The notes: generated from the sequence alone by a model not told the origin. A DNA stretch of 24,896 nt from Proteobacteria bacterium UBA1844 (GCA_002338615.1 DDIS01000054.1:9497-34392), one strand, 5' to 3'; counted from the first letter of the stretch, positions 1-11,145 are shown. Program-made: numbers and translations.

Positions 1-608
1 ATCGGCAGGCGCGGCTCGCCAGCACCTACATGGCCTGCATACTGCTGGTCGCCCTGATGGCGGGTGCGCTCATACTTGAATTTTTCGGCATTTCGCTACA
101 GGCACTGCGAGTAGCCGGCGGTCTTATCATTGCGCGCATCGGTTTCTCCATGTTGACGCCCGAGCCCGAGCGGCCCATTTCGAGGCGCGACCAGGATGAA
201 TCGGCCGACAAGGACGAGATCGCGTTTTCGCCGATTGCAATGCCGCTGCTGAGCGGCCCCGGGTCGATCGCAGTGACCATAAGCATGGCGACCTCGGCCA
301 GGAACCTGCTCGACTATGCGCTGATCGCTGTCGGCATCGTAATTGTCGCGGTTGTTGCATGGATCGTGCTGCGTTCGGCCAGCAGGATCGTCAACTCCAT
401 GGGGCGTACCGGCGTCAATGCACTGACAAGGCTGATGGGCCTTGTGCTGGTTTGCATCGGCGTGCAGTTTGTCGTTACCGGTGTGGTGGACCTCGCCACG
501 ACGACAGCCGTCGCAGACAAGCTCGGTTCGGTATCGTCAGGACTTGTGCCCAGCTTGACGGGAATGGCCTGGCCACAGGCAAGCCGCGCCAGGAGTGCTG
601 TGCCGTAG
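1..608 (+). CDS. MarC-family integral membrane protein (5' partial)
   Basis: The reading frame is open from the window edge (in-frame codons from base 3 read RQARLASTY before the first Met at 30), so the true start lies upstream. The visible part is about 202 residues with several hydrophobic helices. The motif SPIAMPLLSGPGSIAVTIS, after a charged cytoplasmic loop (PEPERPISRRDQDESADKDE), is characteristic of the MarC/YchE family of inner-membrane proteins. The substrate is not established; the family was once linked to multiple antibiotic resistance. The C-terminal tail after the last helix (roughly the final 20 residues, ending in SAVP) is polar and unlike the usual short MarC end. It is transcribed toward the atp operon, but that operon has its own promoter, so this is probably a separate unit. 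Family call is firm; function is open. Confidence 0.85.
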   Translation, partial: RQARLASTYMACILLVALMAGALILEFFGISLQALRVAGGLIIARIGFSMLTPEPERPISRRDQDESADKDEIAFSPIAMPLLSGPGSIAVTISMATSARNLLDYALIAVGIVIVAVVAWIVLRSASRIVNSMGRTGVNALTRLMGLVLVCIGVQFVVTGVVDLATTTAVADKLGSVSSGLVPSLTGMAWPQASRARSAVP

Positions 609-619
609 TGCACGTGCAC
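608..619. other. 12-bp perfect palindrome at the marC-like stop codon
   Basis: GTGCACGTGCAC is perfectly self-complementary and begins at the last base of the TAG stop. About 4 nt later a short CGCG...CGCG stem (623-636) is followed by five T residues (637-641), which could be a weak intrinsic terminator for the upstream gene. The stem is only 4 bp, so termination is not well supported. Confidence 0.3.
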
Positions 620-689
620 CAGCGCGCAAAACCGCGTTTTTCCTCGAAAAAAGTGCCAATATAGGCGCAGGGGAATTCGCGTTTGCGTG

Positions 690-718
690 TTGCCTTGCCC
701 GGGACCTGCCACTATAAT
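690..718 (+). promoter_or_regulatory. Sigma70-type promoter of the atp operon
   Basis: TTGCCT (690-695) and a perfect TATAAT (713-718) are separated by 17 bp, the optimal spacing for the housekeeping sigma factor. Transcription would start near 725, leaving a leader of about 112 nt before atpI at 837. It is the best promoter match noticed in the window, as expected for a highly expressed operon. Confidence 0.75.
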
Positions 719-836
719 GCGCACGCTACACGCGAGCTCACCTGGAATTTCAGCCAAGAAGCACCGCATATGCGAAGCGCCACCAGCCGCCGGAAACAAC
801 CGATGGACGTGGCGTTTTTAGTGCGGGGAGCGAAAA

Positions 837-2061
<1,225 letters not shown>

Positions 2062-2085
2062 TTATTTTTATTTGTATTTTCAATA
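2062..2085 (+). promoter_or_regulatory. AT-rich leader upstream of atpE, possible translation enhancer
   Basis: Directly after the atpB stop, 22 of 24 bases are A or T in an otherwise GC-rich operon. E. coli atpE carries a U-rich enhancer upstream of its Shine-Dalgarno that raises translation of the many-copy c subunit. The position here is similar, about 20 bases before TAGGAG (2105-2110). The functional assignment is inference by analogy. Confidence 0.45.
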
Positions 2086-2107
2086 GGTTGGACAAGTTCC
2101 TCGTTAG

Positions 2108-2392
<285 letters not shown>

Positions 2393-2459
2393 AAATGCAA
2401 TGCGGTGCCTTGTCTATGGCGACCGCTTGTTTAGAGATGCACGCTAGGAGTATCTACAA

Positions 2460-2930
2460 GTGGATATGAACCTGACTTTGTGGGGCCAGATGATCGCGAT
2501 GCTCGTGTTCGTCTGGTTTTGCATGAAGTATATTTGGCCGCCGATCTTAAAAGCGCTCGAAGAGCGGCAAAAGCAGATCGAGGATGGTCTCGCGGCCGCG
2601 GATCGCGGTGAAGAGCGTCTCGTGCAGGCGCGTGCCGAGGCAGACGAAATCGTTGCCGAGGCGCGGCAGCAGGCAACCACAATCCTGAACCAGGCGAACG
2701 CGCGCGCGAACGAGATCGTAGCCGAGGGCAAGGCTGGCGGCATCAGGGAGCGTGAACGTCAACTCGCGGCAGCCATTGCCGAGATCGAACAGGAAGCCAG
2801 CCGTGCACGTGAAGAACTGCGTGGCCAGGTATCCGCCGTTGCCCTTGCCGGCGCCGAGAAAATACTGAGGCGTGAAATCGACGCGCAGACGCACCAGGAC
2901 ATCCTGGGCAAACTGGCACAGGAACTGTAA
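2460..2930 (+). CDS. atpF: ATP synthase Fo subunit b (AtpF)
   Basis: A 156-aa peripheral-stalk protein with one N-terminal membrane helix (LWGQMIAMLVFVWFCMKYIW, about residues 7-27) and a long charged coiled coil rich in Ala, Glu, Arg and Gln. It ends with the delta-contact segment AGAEKILRREID...ILGKLAQEL. Start choice: GTG 2460 is 9 bases after TAGGAG (2445-2450), gives exactly the E. coli length, and places the conserved GQ at residues 9-10 as in E. coli. The in-frame ATG 2466 would be 15 bases from the ribosome site. The gene ends 6 bases before atpH. Confidence 0.97.
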   Translation: MDMNLTLWGQMIAMLVFVWFCMKYIWPPILKALEERQKQIEDGLAAADRGEERLVQARAEADEIVAEARQQATTILNQANARANEIVAEGKAGGIRERERQLAAAIAEIEQEASRAREELRGQVSAVALAGAEKILRREIDAQTHQDILGKLAQEL

Positions 2931-2936
2931 GACGCA

Positions 2937-3494
2937 ATGGCCGACAACAACACCATTGCCCGACCCTACGCCCAGGCCGCTTTCGATGTCGCCAACGAGG
3001 CGGGCGAACTCACAAGCTGGTCGCAAAGCCTCGCGCTCGCGGGCGCGTTACTGGCCAATGGCGAGGTTGCCGACTTTTTAAGCAACCCGGGGCTTGACGG
3101 CAGCCAACGGCTGGACTTCCTGACCGAGCTGTTCGCAAAGGCTGGTGCAAGCAAGCTCGCGGGCGGCGACAAACAAGGTACTAACTTTCTGAAGCTGCTG
3201 CTTGAATACGGCCGCGTCGCCGTTATGCCGGAGATCTCCGAACATTTCGAGGCATTCAAGGCGAAGGTCGAAAATACGGTGGACGTTACCGTCACCTCGG
3301 CAGCGGCGCTTACCGACGCCGATAGAAAAGAATTCGCGCAGGCGCTCGAAAAACGCCTTGGGCGCAAGGTCGAACTCAAGACCGAGATAGATGAAAGCCT
3401 CATTGGCGGCGCCGTAATCCGGGCCGGCGATGTCGTCATTGATGGATCACTGCGTGCGCGGCTTGCAGGCCTCACAAACGCACTGGTCAACTAA
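2937..3494 (+). CDS. atpH: ATP synthase F1 subunit delta (AtpH)
   Basis: The 185-aa OSCP/delta protein joins the top of F1 to the b-subunit stalk. The N-terminal helical domain shows [20 protein letters not shown], and the C-terminal domain has the signature [33 protein letters not shown] near the end. It is slightly longer than E. coli delta (177 aa). The start ATG lies 6 bases after the atpF stop with only weak Shine-Dalgarno complementarity inside the atpF end, consistent with translational coupling and a one-copy subunit. Confidence 0.96.
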   Translation: MADNNTIARPYAQAAFDVANEAGELTSWSQSLALAGALLANGEVADFLSNPGLDGSQRLDFLTELFAKAGASKLAGGDKQGTNFLKLLLEYGRVAVMPEISEHFEAFKAKVENTVDVTVTSAAALTDADRKEFAQALEKRLGRKVELKTEIDESLIGGAVIRAGDVVIDGSLRARLAGLTNALVN

Positions 3495-3508
3495 AAAGGG
3501 AAATAGAA

Positions 3509-5050
3509 ATGGCACTCAAAGCTTCTGAAATCAGCCAGCTGATTAAAGAGCGCATCGAGAACTTCGAAGCGACCGCCGAGGCACGCGATGTCGGAACCGT
3601 TATTGCTGTTACCGACGGTATCGTGCGCATCCACGGCCTGGCCGATGCACGTTACGGCGAAATGCTCGAATTCCCGGGTAATACCTTCGGCCTCGCACTG
3701 AACCTCGAGCAGGATTCAGTGGGTTCGGTGGTCCTTGGTGATTACAAGCACATCTCGGAAGGCGATACCGTCAAAACGACGGGCCGTATTCTTGAAGTGC
3801 CGATTGGCAATGCGCTGCTGGGTCGTGTCGTCGACGCGCTCGGTAACCCGATTGACGGCAAAGGGCCGATCAAGGCAGAAGGCTCCGCGCCGATCGAAAA
3901 AGTGGCGCCGGGCGTTATTGAACGCAAGTCTGTTGACCAGCCCGTGCAAACGGGCCTGAAGTCGATCGATGCCATGGTGCCGATCGGTCGCGGTCAGCGC
4001 GAGCTGATCATTGGCGACCGCCAGACCGGTAAGACAGCCGTTGCTGTGGACGCGATCATCAATCAGCGTGGCACGGGCATCAAGTGTATCTACGTTGCTA
4101 TCGGGCAGAAGACATCGTCCGTCGCCGGCGTAGTGCGCAAGCTCGAAGAGCTGGGCGCGATGGAGCACACGATCGTGGTTGCCGCAACGGCCGCCGACAG
4201 CCCGGCCATGCAATACATCGCACCGTACTCGGGCACCACGATGGGAGAGTACTTCCTCGACAAGGGCGAAGACGCGCTGATCATTTTTGACGACCTCACC
4301 AAGCAGGCCTGGGCGTATCGCCAGGTATCGCTGTTGCTGCGTCGTCCACCGGGCCGTGAAGCTTACCCGGGCGACGTGTTCTACCTGCACTCCCGCCTGC
4401 TCGAGCGTGCCTCGCGCGTAAACGCCGACTACGTCGAGAAAGTGACCAATGGCAAGGTGAAGGGCAAGACCGGTTCGCTGACCGCACTGCCCATCATCGA
4501 GACGCAGGCTGGTGACGTATCCGCATTCGTACCGACCAACGTTATTTCAATTACCGACGGCCAGATCTTCCTCGAAACCGACTTGTTTAACGCGGGTATT
4601 CGCCCTGCAATCAACGCCGGCCTTTCCGTATCGCGCGTAGGCGGTGCAGCACAGACCAAGATCATCAAGAAGCTCGGTGGCGGTGTGCGCCTGGCGCTTG
4701 CCCAGTATCGCGAACTCGCGGCGTTTGCGCAGTTTGCCTCGGACCTCGACGCCGCGACCCGGGCGCAGCTCGAACGCGGCGAACGGGTCACCGAGCTGAT
4801 GAAGCAGAAGCAGTATTCACCGCTGTCGGTTGCCGAAATGGCGCTGTCGTTGTTTGCGGCGAACGAAGGCTTCCTGGATAAAGTGCCGGTAGCGAAGATC
4901 GTTGACTTCGAAGGCGCTTTGCATGATTACGCACGTGCGAATCACGGCGATATTCTGGATGCGATTAACAAGTCAGGCGATTACAACGACGACGTCGTTG
5001 CAGAGCTGAGGAATGTTTGTAAGAGCTTTGCTGAAAAGGGCGCCTATTAG
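3509..5050 (+). CDS. atpA: ATP synthase F1 subunit alpha (AtpA)
   Basis: The 513-aa alpha subunit (three per F1) alternates with beta in the catalytic hexamer and binds non-exchangeable nucleotide. The Walker A motif GDRQTGKT lies at residues 169-176, the same numbers as in E. coli. The Walker B region is [17 protein letters not shown], and the family signature [17 protein letters not shown] contains the arginine finger Arg376. The N terminus ([17 protein letters not shown]) binds delta. AGGGA at 3497-3501 gives a good ribosome site 7 bases before ATG. The stop is followed after 3 bases by a cluster of REP palindromes that separates it from atpG. Confidence 0.99.
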   Translation: MALKASEISQLIKERIENFEATAEARDVGTVIAVTDGIVRIHGLADARYGEMLEFPGNTFGLALNLEQDSVGSVVLGDYKHISEGDTVKTTGRILEVPIGNALLGRVVDALGNPIDGKGPIKAEGSAPIEKVAPGVIERKSVDQPVQTGLKSIDAMVPIGRGQRELIIGDRQTGKTAVAVDAIINQRGTGIKCIYVAIGQKTSSVAGVVRKLEELGAMEHTIVVAATAADSPAMQYIAPYSGTTMGEYFLDKGEDALIIFDDLTKQAWAYRQVSLLLRRPPGREAYPGDVFYLHSRLLERASRVNADYVEKVTNGKVKGKTGSLTALPIIETQAGDVSAFVPTNVISITDGQIFLETDLFNAGIRPAINAGLSVSRVGGAAQTKIIKKLGGGVRLALAQYRELAAFAQFASDLDAATRAQLERGERVTELMKQKQYSPLSVAEMALSLFAANEGFLDKVPVAKIVDFEGALHDYARANHGDILDAINKSGDYNDDVVAELRNVCKSFAEKGAY

Positions 5051-5053
5051 GGA

Positions 5054-5076
5054 TCGCGGCGAGACGCCGCTCCTAC
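5054..5076 (-). repeat. REP palindrome 1, inverted copy, 3 bases after atpA
   Basis: A 23-bp unit whose reverse complement begins GTAGGAGCGGC and ends GCCGCGA. It is an exact inverted repeat of the copy at 5107-5129, so the transcript could form a 23-bp stem with a 30-nt loop. Each unit also folds alone (GCGGCG-TCT-CGCCGC). Confidence 0.85.
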
Positions 5077-5106
5077 GGGCGCGCGCGTCATACGCCATGA
5101 ATGATT

Positions 5107-5232
5107 GTAGGAGCGGCGTCTCGCCGCGACAGAGACAAACGTAGGAGCGGCATCTTGCCGCGACAGAGACAAACGTAGGAGCGGCATCTCGCCGCGACAG
5201 GGACAGAACGTAGGAGCGGCATCTTGCCGCGA
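5107..5232 (+). repeat. Tandem array of four REP palindromes between atpA and atpG
   Basis: Four 23-bp units start at 5107, 5141, 5175 and 5210, a period of 34-35 bp. They are joined by near-identical 11-12-base linkers (cagagacaaac, cagagacaaac, cagggacagaac). Each unit starts GTAGGAGCGGC and ends GCCGCGA, and its core folds into a 6-bp stem with a 3-base TCT loop. Copy 2 has G-C at the loop-closing pair and copies 3 and 5 have A-T, a compensatory change; copy 4 has an A-C mismatch there. The form matches bacterial REP elements, which are mobilised by RAYT transposases; none is in this window. They may modulate mRNA stability or translation within the operon. Confidence 0.88.
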
Positions 5233-5252
5233 CAAACCGATTAGAGATTTCA

Positions 5253-6125
5253 ATGGCAGGCGAAAAAGAAATACGCTCCAAGATCGCTTCTGTAAAGAAT
5301 ATGCAGAAGATCACGGCCGCCATGGAAAAGGTGGCGGCGAGCAAGATCCGTAAAGCGCAATTGCAAATGGAGGCCTCGCGCCCGTATGCACAGAGCATCC
5401 GGCGAGTGATCGGGCACCTGTCGAAAGCAAACCCCGACTACAAGCACCCGTACCTGACCGAGCGCGCAGTAAAGCGGGTTGGTTACATTATTATTTCGAC
5501 GGACAAGGGACTTTGCGGTGGCCTGAACGTCAATTTGTTCAAGCACGTCATCAGCGAAATTTCCAAAGCACAGGCTGAAAACATTGAAGTCGACCTGGCC
5601 CTGGTTGGCGCGAAGTCTGTGCAGTTTTTCCGTCGCATGGGCGGCAATGTGCTCGGCACGGCGACGCACCTTGGTGACAAGCCGAGCATCAACGACCTGC
5701 TGGGCTCGATCAAAGTCATGCTGGACGCTTATGCGGAAGGCCGCATCGATCGCCTGTACCTGGTGCACAACGTCTTCGTCAGTGCGATGAGCCAGAAGCC
5801 GGTCGTCGAAACACTACTGCCAGTGAGCGCAATCGACCTCGGTGACGAGGCTCTGCAGGATCACTGGGACTATATTTACGAGCCCGACGCAGGCGAATTG
5901 CTCGATGATGTGCTTATGCGTTACATCGAATCACAGGTCTATCGCGGCACGGTTGAGAACTTCGCCTGCGAAATGGCGGCAAAAATGCTTGCGATGAAGT
6001 CGGCCACCGACAACGCCGGCGACATCATCGACACCCTGCAGTTGCAATACAACAAGGCCAGGCAGGCGGCAATTACGCAGGAAATTTCCGAGATCGTTGG
6101 CGGCGCTGCGGCGGTGTCAGGCTAG
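5253..6125 (+). CDS. atpG: ATP synthase F1 subunit gamma (AtpG)
   Basis: The 290-aa central rotor shaft (E. coli 287 aa). The N-terminal coiled-coil strand [20 protein letters not shown] and the following [13 protein letters not shown] are near-identical to other gamma subunits. DKGLCGGLN is the conserved Rossmann-like core motif, and the C-terminal helix [28 protein letters not shown] completes the coiled coil. The ribosome site is weak (AGAG about six bases upstream), and the gene lies 202 bases after atpA beyond five REP palindromes. Both features would favour lower expression than alpha, fitting one gamma per three alpha; this is inference. Confidence 0.98.
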   Translation: MAGEKEIRSKIASVKNMQKITAAMEKVAASKIRKAQLQMEASRPYAQSIRRVIGHLSKANPDYKHPYLTERAVKRVGYIIISTDKGLCGGLNVNLFKHVISEISKAQAENIEVDLALVGAKSVQFFRRMGGNVLGTATHLGDKPSINDLLGSIKVMLDAYAEGRIDRLYLVHNVFVSAMSQKPVVETLLPVSAIDLGDEALQDHWDYIYEPDAGELLDDVLMRYIESQVYRGTVENFACEMAAKMLAMKSATDNAGDIIDTLQLQYNKARQAAITQEISEIVGGAAAVSG

Positions 6126-6138
6126 TTATTAAATTTGA

Positions 6139-7572
<1,434 letters not shown>

Positions 7573-7576
7573 GGAA

Positions 7577-7600
7577 TCGCGCCGGGGACGGCGCTCCTAC
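7577..7600 (-). repeat. REP palindrome, inverted copy, 4 bases after atpD
   Basis: A 24-bp relative of the REP units after atpA, in the same inverted orientation and the same position relative to the stop codon. Its core stem is GCGCCG-TCCC-CGGCGC. Relative to the atpA-atpG copies both arms have changed together, so pairing is kept. Confidence 0.78.
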
Positions 7601-7641
7601 GGGTGCACGAGTACGGCAGAGGCGGCGCGATGATGACAGGC

Positions 7642-7698
7642 GTAGGAGCGGCATCCTGCCGCGATTATAAATGGCACAGGAGCGGCATCGTGCTGCGA
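7642..7698 (+). repeat. Two direct REP palindromes between atpD and atpC
   Basis: Copy at 7642-7664 (GTAGGAGCGGC...GCCGCGA; stem GCGGCA-TCC-TGCCGC) and a diverged copy at 7676-7698 (stem GCGGCA-TCG-TGCTGC, one G-U pair in RNA). They start 34 bp apart, the same period as the atpA-atpG array. The second ends two bases before the AtpC Shine-Dalgarno (7701-7705). Confidence 0.8.
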
Positions 7699-7708
7699 AA
7701 GAGGACCG

Positions 7709-8125
7709 ATGGCTACGATCCACGTTGACATAGTTTCCGCGGAAGGCGAGATCTACTCAGGCGACGCCCGCATGGTCTATGCGCCGGCGCAGATGGGTGA
7801 GGTTGGCATCGCGCCGCGACACGCACCGCTACTCACGGCACTGTTGCCCGGGCAGGTGCGCATCGAAGATACGGACGGCAAGGAAAAAGGCTTCTATATC
7901 ACGGGCGGCATGCTCGAGGTACAGCCGCACAACGTCACGATCCTCGCTGACACCGCATTGCGCGGCGACCAACTGGACGAAGCGGCCGCGCTCGCTGCCA
8001 AGCAAAGCGCCGAAGAGTTTCTGAAGGGTGCATCCAGTGAAACGGACCTGCGCCGCGCCCAGGCCGAACTCGCCGAAGCGGAAGCCCGCTACCGCGCCGC
8101 GCAAAAGCTGAAGGGCCAGCGCTAA
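7709..8125 (+). CDS. atpC: ATP synthase F1 subunit epsilon (AtpC)
   Basis: The 138-aa epsilon subunit (E. coli 139 aa) sits at the foot of gamma and inhibits ATP hydrolysis. The N-terminal beta-sandwich begins TIHVDIVSAEGEIYSGDARMV and contains GEVGIAPRHAPLLTALLPGQVRI and GGMLEVQPHNVTILADTA. The C-terminal helical hairpin (from about residue 88) is rich in Ala, Glu and Arg. GAGGA at 7701-7705 precedes ATG by 3-4 bases, immediately after the last REP hairpin, which might hinder ribosome access. This is the last gene of the operon. Confidence 0.97.
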   Translation: MATIHVDIVSAEGEIYSGDARMVYAPAQMGEVGIAPRHAPLLTALLPGQVRIEDTDGKEKGFYITGGMLEVQPHNVTILADTALRGDQLDEAAALAAKQSAEEFLKGASSETDLRRAQAELAEAEARYRAAQKLKGQR

Positions 8126-8150
8126 AAAGAAAAGTGCCTCGTTTTTTTTA
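8126..8150. terminator. Possible weak terminator between convergent atpC and symporter gene
   Basis: Only 22 bases separate the two stop codons. They hold an A-rich tract (8124-8134) and an 8-base T run (8142-8149) around GTGCCTCG. T runs would follow transcripts in both directions, but there is no GC-rich stem, so intrinsic termination is only weakly supported. Confidence 0.3.
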
Positions 8151-9599
8151 CAGCACGCCGAGCCTGTTCGTGAGTTCGACGGGTTTGCCGTCCGCATCCA
8201 GCAGTTTGCGGGGTGGATCCAGCTTTTGTGTAAGCGGCGTGACAATCAACATGGTGGCGAGAGATACGCCCAGGCCGACAAAATCTCCGGGCAGGTTCGG
8301 GTAGTACACCGAGGTCGCAAGCCAGGTGATGATGCCCGCAATCATCGCGGCCAGCGCGCCCGCGCGATTCGCCTTCTGCCACCAGACGCCGAGTATGAAC
8401 GGTACGATAACGGCTGAGAGCATCAGCAGGTTCGCGTCGAGCATGGTGTTGAATACAACCTGCGCATTGAGCGCCATGCCAACACCGATGATTCCGCAGC
8501 CCGGAATACCCCAACGTACGACCGTAAGACGCAGCCGCTCGGACGGGTTGCGTTTGACGAACGGCAGCAAGTTGGTACTGACTATGCTGGCCGACGCGAG
8601 TAAGGCACTGTCGCAGGAACTCATGATGGCGGCGAGAATGGCGCCGACAAACACGGCAATAGCGACCGGGTGCAGATGCTCAAAAGCCAGTGCCGGGATG
8701 ATAGATTCGGGGTCCTCCAGCCCCGGCATCGTGACGGAGCCAATGATGCCGAGCAGCACCGGCACCATCGCAAAACAGAGATAGCCCGCCGCCCCGAGAT
8801 AGAACGACTGCTGTGCCACCTTCTCGTTTTTTGCAGCGAGCGCCCGTCCGATCAGGGACTGCGACGCTATGTCCGCAATACCGAAAATCACCCACGCGCG
8901 CAGGTAATTAAGCCAGCGCTCACCCGTATTCTCGAGTGGCACCATGCGGAAGCTGTGTTCCGGCAGCTTTGCCGCAATCGGCGCCCAACCGCCAGCATCG
9001 ATCAGAACCGCAACGAGCAGCGTAATCAGGCCCACGGCAATCACCGCGAGTTGCACGGCATCCGTCAGGGCAACAGCCAGCATGCCCCCCAGCATCGTAT
9101 AAAGGATAACGACGACCGCCCCGCCGAGAATACCCATGACGAGTGGTATGCCGGTCAGGCTTTCGAAAACGATGCCAAACGCGACCAGCATTGCGGAGAC
9201 CCAGAAGATACTCGATGCCAGCGCACCGATCGAGGCGATTAATGACGCGGTCCGCCCGAAACGCTGTTCCACGAACTCGATGAAGGTCAGAAACTTCAGG
9301 CGTCGAAACAGGCGGGCAAAAAACAGGCCAATGAGCAGGATGCACAGAGTAGCGCCAAAGGGGTCGGCGATGACGCCCAGCAGGCCGTCCTGGTACGCTG
9401 CACCTGCCCCACCGATCATCATGCCGCCACCGAACCAGGTGGCAATAATGGATGAGGCGCACAACCAGAGTGGCAGGCGCCGACCGGCGACGATGAACTC
9501 GGAAACGGAGTGCGTTTTGCCGGCGGAGTAAATGGCGATGGCGATCATGATCACGATGTAGATCGCGACGCCAATGAAAATAGTCATTTCCAGACTCAT
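8148..9599 (-). CDS. Sodium:solute symporter (SSS family)
   Basis: A 483-aa inner-membrane protein with about 13 hydrophobic helices. It fits the sodium/solute symporter family (PF00474; PutP, PanF, SglT relatives). The N-terminal sequence AIAIYSAGKTHSVSEFIVAGRRLPLWLCASSIIATWFGGG is typical: the FxVAGR loop and the T-W-x-G-G region of helix 2. Further family features are DAVQLAVIAVG and ILAAIMSSCDSALLASASIVSTNL in the helix 8 region, where Ser residues help bind sodium in relatives. Substrate cannot be read from sequence; sugar, amino acid, proline or pantothenate are all possible. It is convergent with atpC and divergent from glmU. ATG 9599 is chosen; ATG 9587 (MTIFIG) is an alternative, and neither has a strong ribosome site. 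Confidence 0.88.
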   Translation of the reverse strand: MSLEMTIFIGVAIYIVIMIAIAIYSAGKTHSVSEFIVAGRRLPLWLCASSIIATWFGGGMMIGGAGAAYQDGLLGVIADPFGATLCILLIGLFFARLFRRLKFLTFIEFVEQRFGRTASLIASIGALASSIFWVSAMLVAFGIVFESLTGIPLVMGILGGAVVVILYTMLGGMLAVALTDAVQLAVIAVGLITLLVAVLIDAGGWAPIAAKLPEHSFRMVPLENTGERWLNYLRAWVIFGIADIASQSLIGRALAAKNEKVAQQSFYLGAAGYLCFAMVPVLLGIIGSVTMPGLEDPESIIPALAFEHLHPVAIAVFVGAILAAIMSSCDSALLASASIVSTNLLPFVKRNPSERLRLTVVRWGIPGCGIIGVGMALNAQVVFNTMLDANLLMLSAVIVPFILGVWWQKANRAGALAAMIAGIITWLATSVYYPNLPGDFVGLGVSLATMLIVTPLTQKLDPPRKLLDADGKPVELTNRLGVL

Positions 9600-9645
9600 C
9601 GGCGGGAATGGTACGGACGCATGGGGGCAAATGCCACGACTCTTT

Positions 9646-9662
9646 GCAGGGCCCGGCCCTGC
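9646..9662. promoter_or_regulatory. 17-bp inverted repeat in the symporter-glmU divergent region
   Basis: GCAGGGCC-C-GGCCCTGC is a perfect 8-bp inverted repeat around one central base. It lies 46 bases from the symporter start and 55 from the glmU start. An operator for a dimeric regulator is possible. I could not place convincing -35/-10 boxes next to it. Confidence 0.3.
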
Positions 9663-9717
9663 CGCATCTGCGCGCTTCCTGTATCATGCGCACGCATAGG
9701 AATAAGGGAGCTGCAGC

Positions 9718-11094
9718 TTGGGTTTGAGTGTCATTATTCTTGCCGCGGGTCAGGGCAAGCGCATGCATTCGGCGCGGCCGAAGGTATTGCAGCTACTCGC
9801 TGGTCGACCGTTGCTGGCGCATGTGCTTGCTTCTGGCAAGGCGCTCGGTGCCAGCGACATCTGCGTGGTATACGGACACGGCGGCGACGAGGTTCAGGCC
9901 GCCTTCGAGGGCCAGGCAATTCGTTGGGCATTGCAGGCCGAGCAGCTAGGTACCGGCCATGCGGTGCAACAGGCAATGGACGGTACGCCCGACGATAACC
10001 GCGTACTCATTCTGTTTGGCGACGTGCCCTTACTGCTCCCCGGAACCTTGCAAAGCCTGATGGATGCAACCAGCACTGGCGAGATGGCGATTCTTACCGT
10101 CGTCGTGGACGACCCGGCCGGCTACGGACGCATTGTTCGCGAGCATGGCAACGTGGTGCGCAATGTCGAACAAAAAGATGCCACGAACGATGAGCTGGCG
10201 ATTCGCGAGATCAACACGGGCGTGATGTTGTGTCCGGGAGCAAAACTCAAAGCCTGGCTGGCACGACTCGACAATAACAATGCTCAGGGCGAGTACTATC
10301 TTACCGATGTCATTGCGATGGCCGTGGCGGACGGCGTCCGTGTTCATGGCATCAAAGCCACCAAGCAGGAAGAAGTCATGGGTATCAACGACAAAAAGCA
10401 ACTGGCCGAGGCCGAACGGGCGCTGCAACGGAGGCAGGTCGAAGAGCTGATGGAGCAAGGCGTTGGCTTCGCGGACCCGGCCCGGGTGGACATTCGCGGC
10501 ACGCTCCGCTGCGGCAAGGACGTATATATTGACGTCAACGCGATTTTCGAAGGGACGGTGACGCTTGCCGACGACGTCCGGATTGAATCGAACAACCTGA
10601 TTCGTGACAGCCGTCTGGGTGCCGGCACCGTGGTTCATTCAAACTGCCACATTGAAGGTGCGACGACGGGTCCAGGCTGCGAGCTCGGGCCCTTCGCGCG
10701 CCTGCGGCCGGGCACGGAGCTCGCCGCCAATGTGAAAGTCGGCAATTTTGTCGAGATCAAGAAGAGCAACGTCGCGGATGGCAGTAAAGTGAATCACCTG
10801 AGCTATATCGGAGACAGCGATATTGGTGCCAACGTAAACGTAGGCGCAGGTACGATTACCTGTAATTACGACGGGATGAACAAGTACCGGACCAGGATTG
10901 GTGACGGCGCATTCATAGGCTCGGGTGTGAACCTGGTGGCACCGGTCGAAGTTGGTAGCGGCGCAACGATCGGTGCGGGCTCCACGATTACGAGGCAGGT
11001 GCCCAACGGAGAACTGGCGATTTCGCGTGCGAAGCAGGTCACCGTCAAGGGCTGGAAGGCGCGGAGCAAACGAATTGAGAAGCGTGGGGACTGA
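9718..11094 (+). CDS. glmU: Bifunctional UDP-GlcNAc pyrophosphorylase / GlcN-1-P acetyltransferase
   Basis: A cytoplasmic enzyme of 458 aa (E. coli 456) that acetylates glucosamine-1-phosphate and couples it to UTP to give UDP-GlcNAc, precursor of peptidoglycan and LPS. The N-terminal uridylyltransferase domain starts LSVIILAAGQGKRMHSARPKVL (nucleotide loop) and includes FGDVPLL and EINTGVM. The C-terminal left-handed beta-helix has GPFARLRPG, NFVEIKKSNV, the catalytic His360 in NHLSYIGD (E. coli His363), and AGTITCNYDGMNKYRT. The start is TTG 9718, seven bases after AAGGGAG (9704-9710); no ATG or GTG fits. It is followed 72 bases later by glmS. Confidence 0.97.
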   Translation: MGLSVIILAAGQGKRMHSARPKVLQLLAGRPLLAHVLASGKALGASDICVVYGHGGDEVQAAFEGQAIRWALQAEQLGTGHAVQQAMDGTPDDNRVLILFGDVPLLLPGTLQSLMDATSTGEMAILTVVVDDPAGYGRIVREHGNVVRNVEQKDATNDELAIREINTGVMLCPGAKLKAWLARLDNNNAQGEYYLTDVIAMAVADGVRVHGIKATKQEEVMGINDKKQLAEAERALQRRQVEELMEQGVGFADPARVDIRGTLRCGKDVYIDVNAIFEGTVTLADDVRIESNNLIRDSRLGAGTVVHSNCHIEGATTGPGCELGPFARLRPGTELAANVKVGNFVEIKKSNVADGSKVNHLSYIGDSDIGANVNVGAGTITCNYDGMNKYRTRIGDGAFIGSGVNLVAPVEVGSGATIGAGSTITRQVPNGELAISRAKQVTVKGWKARSKRIEKRGD

Positions 11095-11127
11095 GACCAT
11101 GACTATTGGACTGGCAACGGGTACGCA

Positions 11128-11145
11128 GCCGTGCACCTGCACGGC
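11128..11145 (+). promoter_or_regulatory. Hairpin just upstream of the glmS ribosome site
   Basis: GCCGTGC-ACCT-GCACGGC can form a 7-bp GC-rich stem with a 4-base loop. It ends 7 bases before the GGGAG Shine-Dalgarno (11153-11157). In E. coli the glmS leader is controlled by an inhibitory stem opened by the sRNA GlmZ. Whether this hairpin is an analogue is inference. Confidence 0.35.

Noticed and set aside
3716..4390. 224-aa minus-strand ORF opposite atpA
   Set aside because: Shadow of a strongly codon-biased conserved gene; no independent evidence.
5107..5232. CRISPR-like array with 34-bp period
   Set aside because: The units are palindromic and the 11-12-base spacers are nearly identical to each other, unlike the unique ~30-base spacers of CRISPR. 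No cas genes are present. REP elements fit better.
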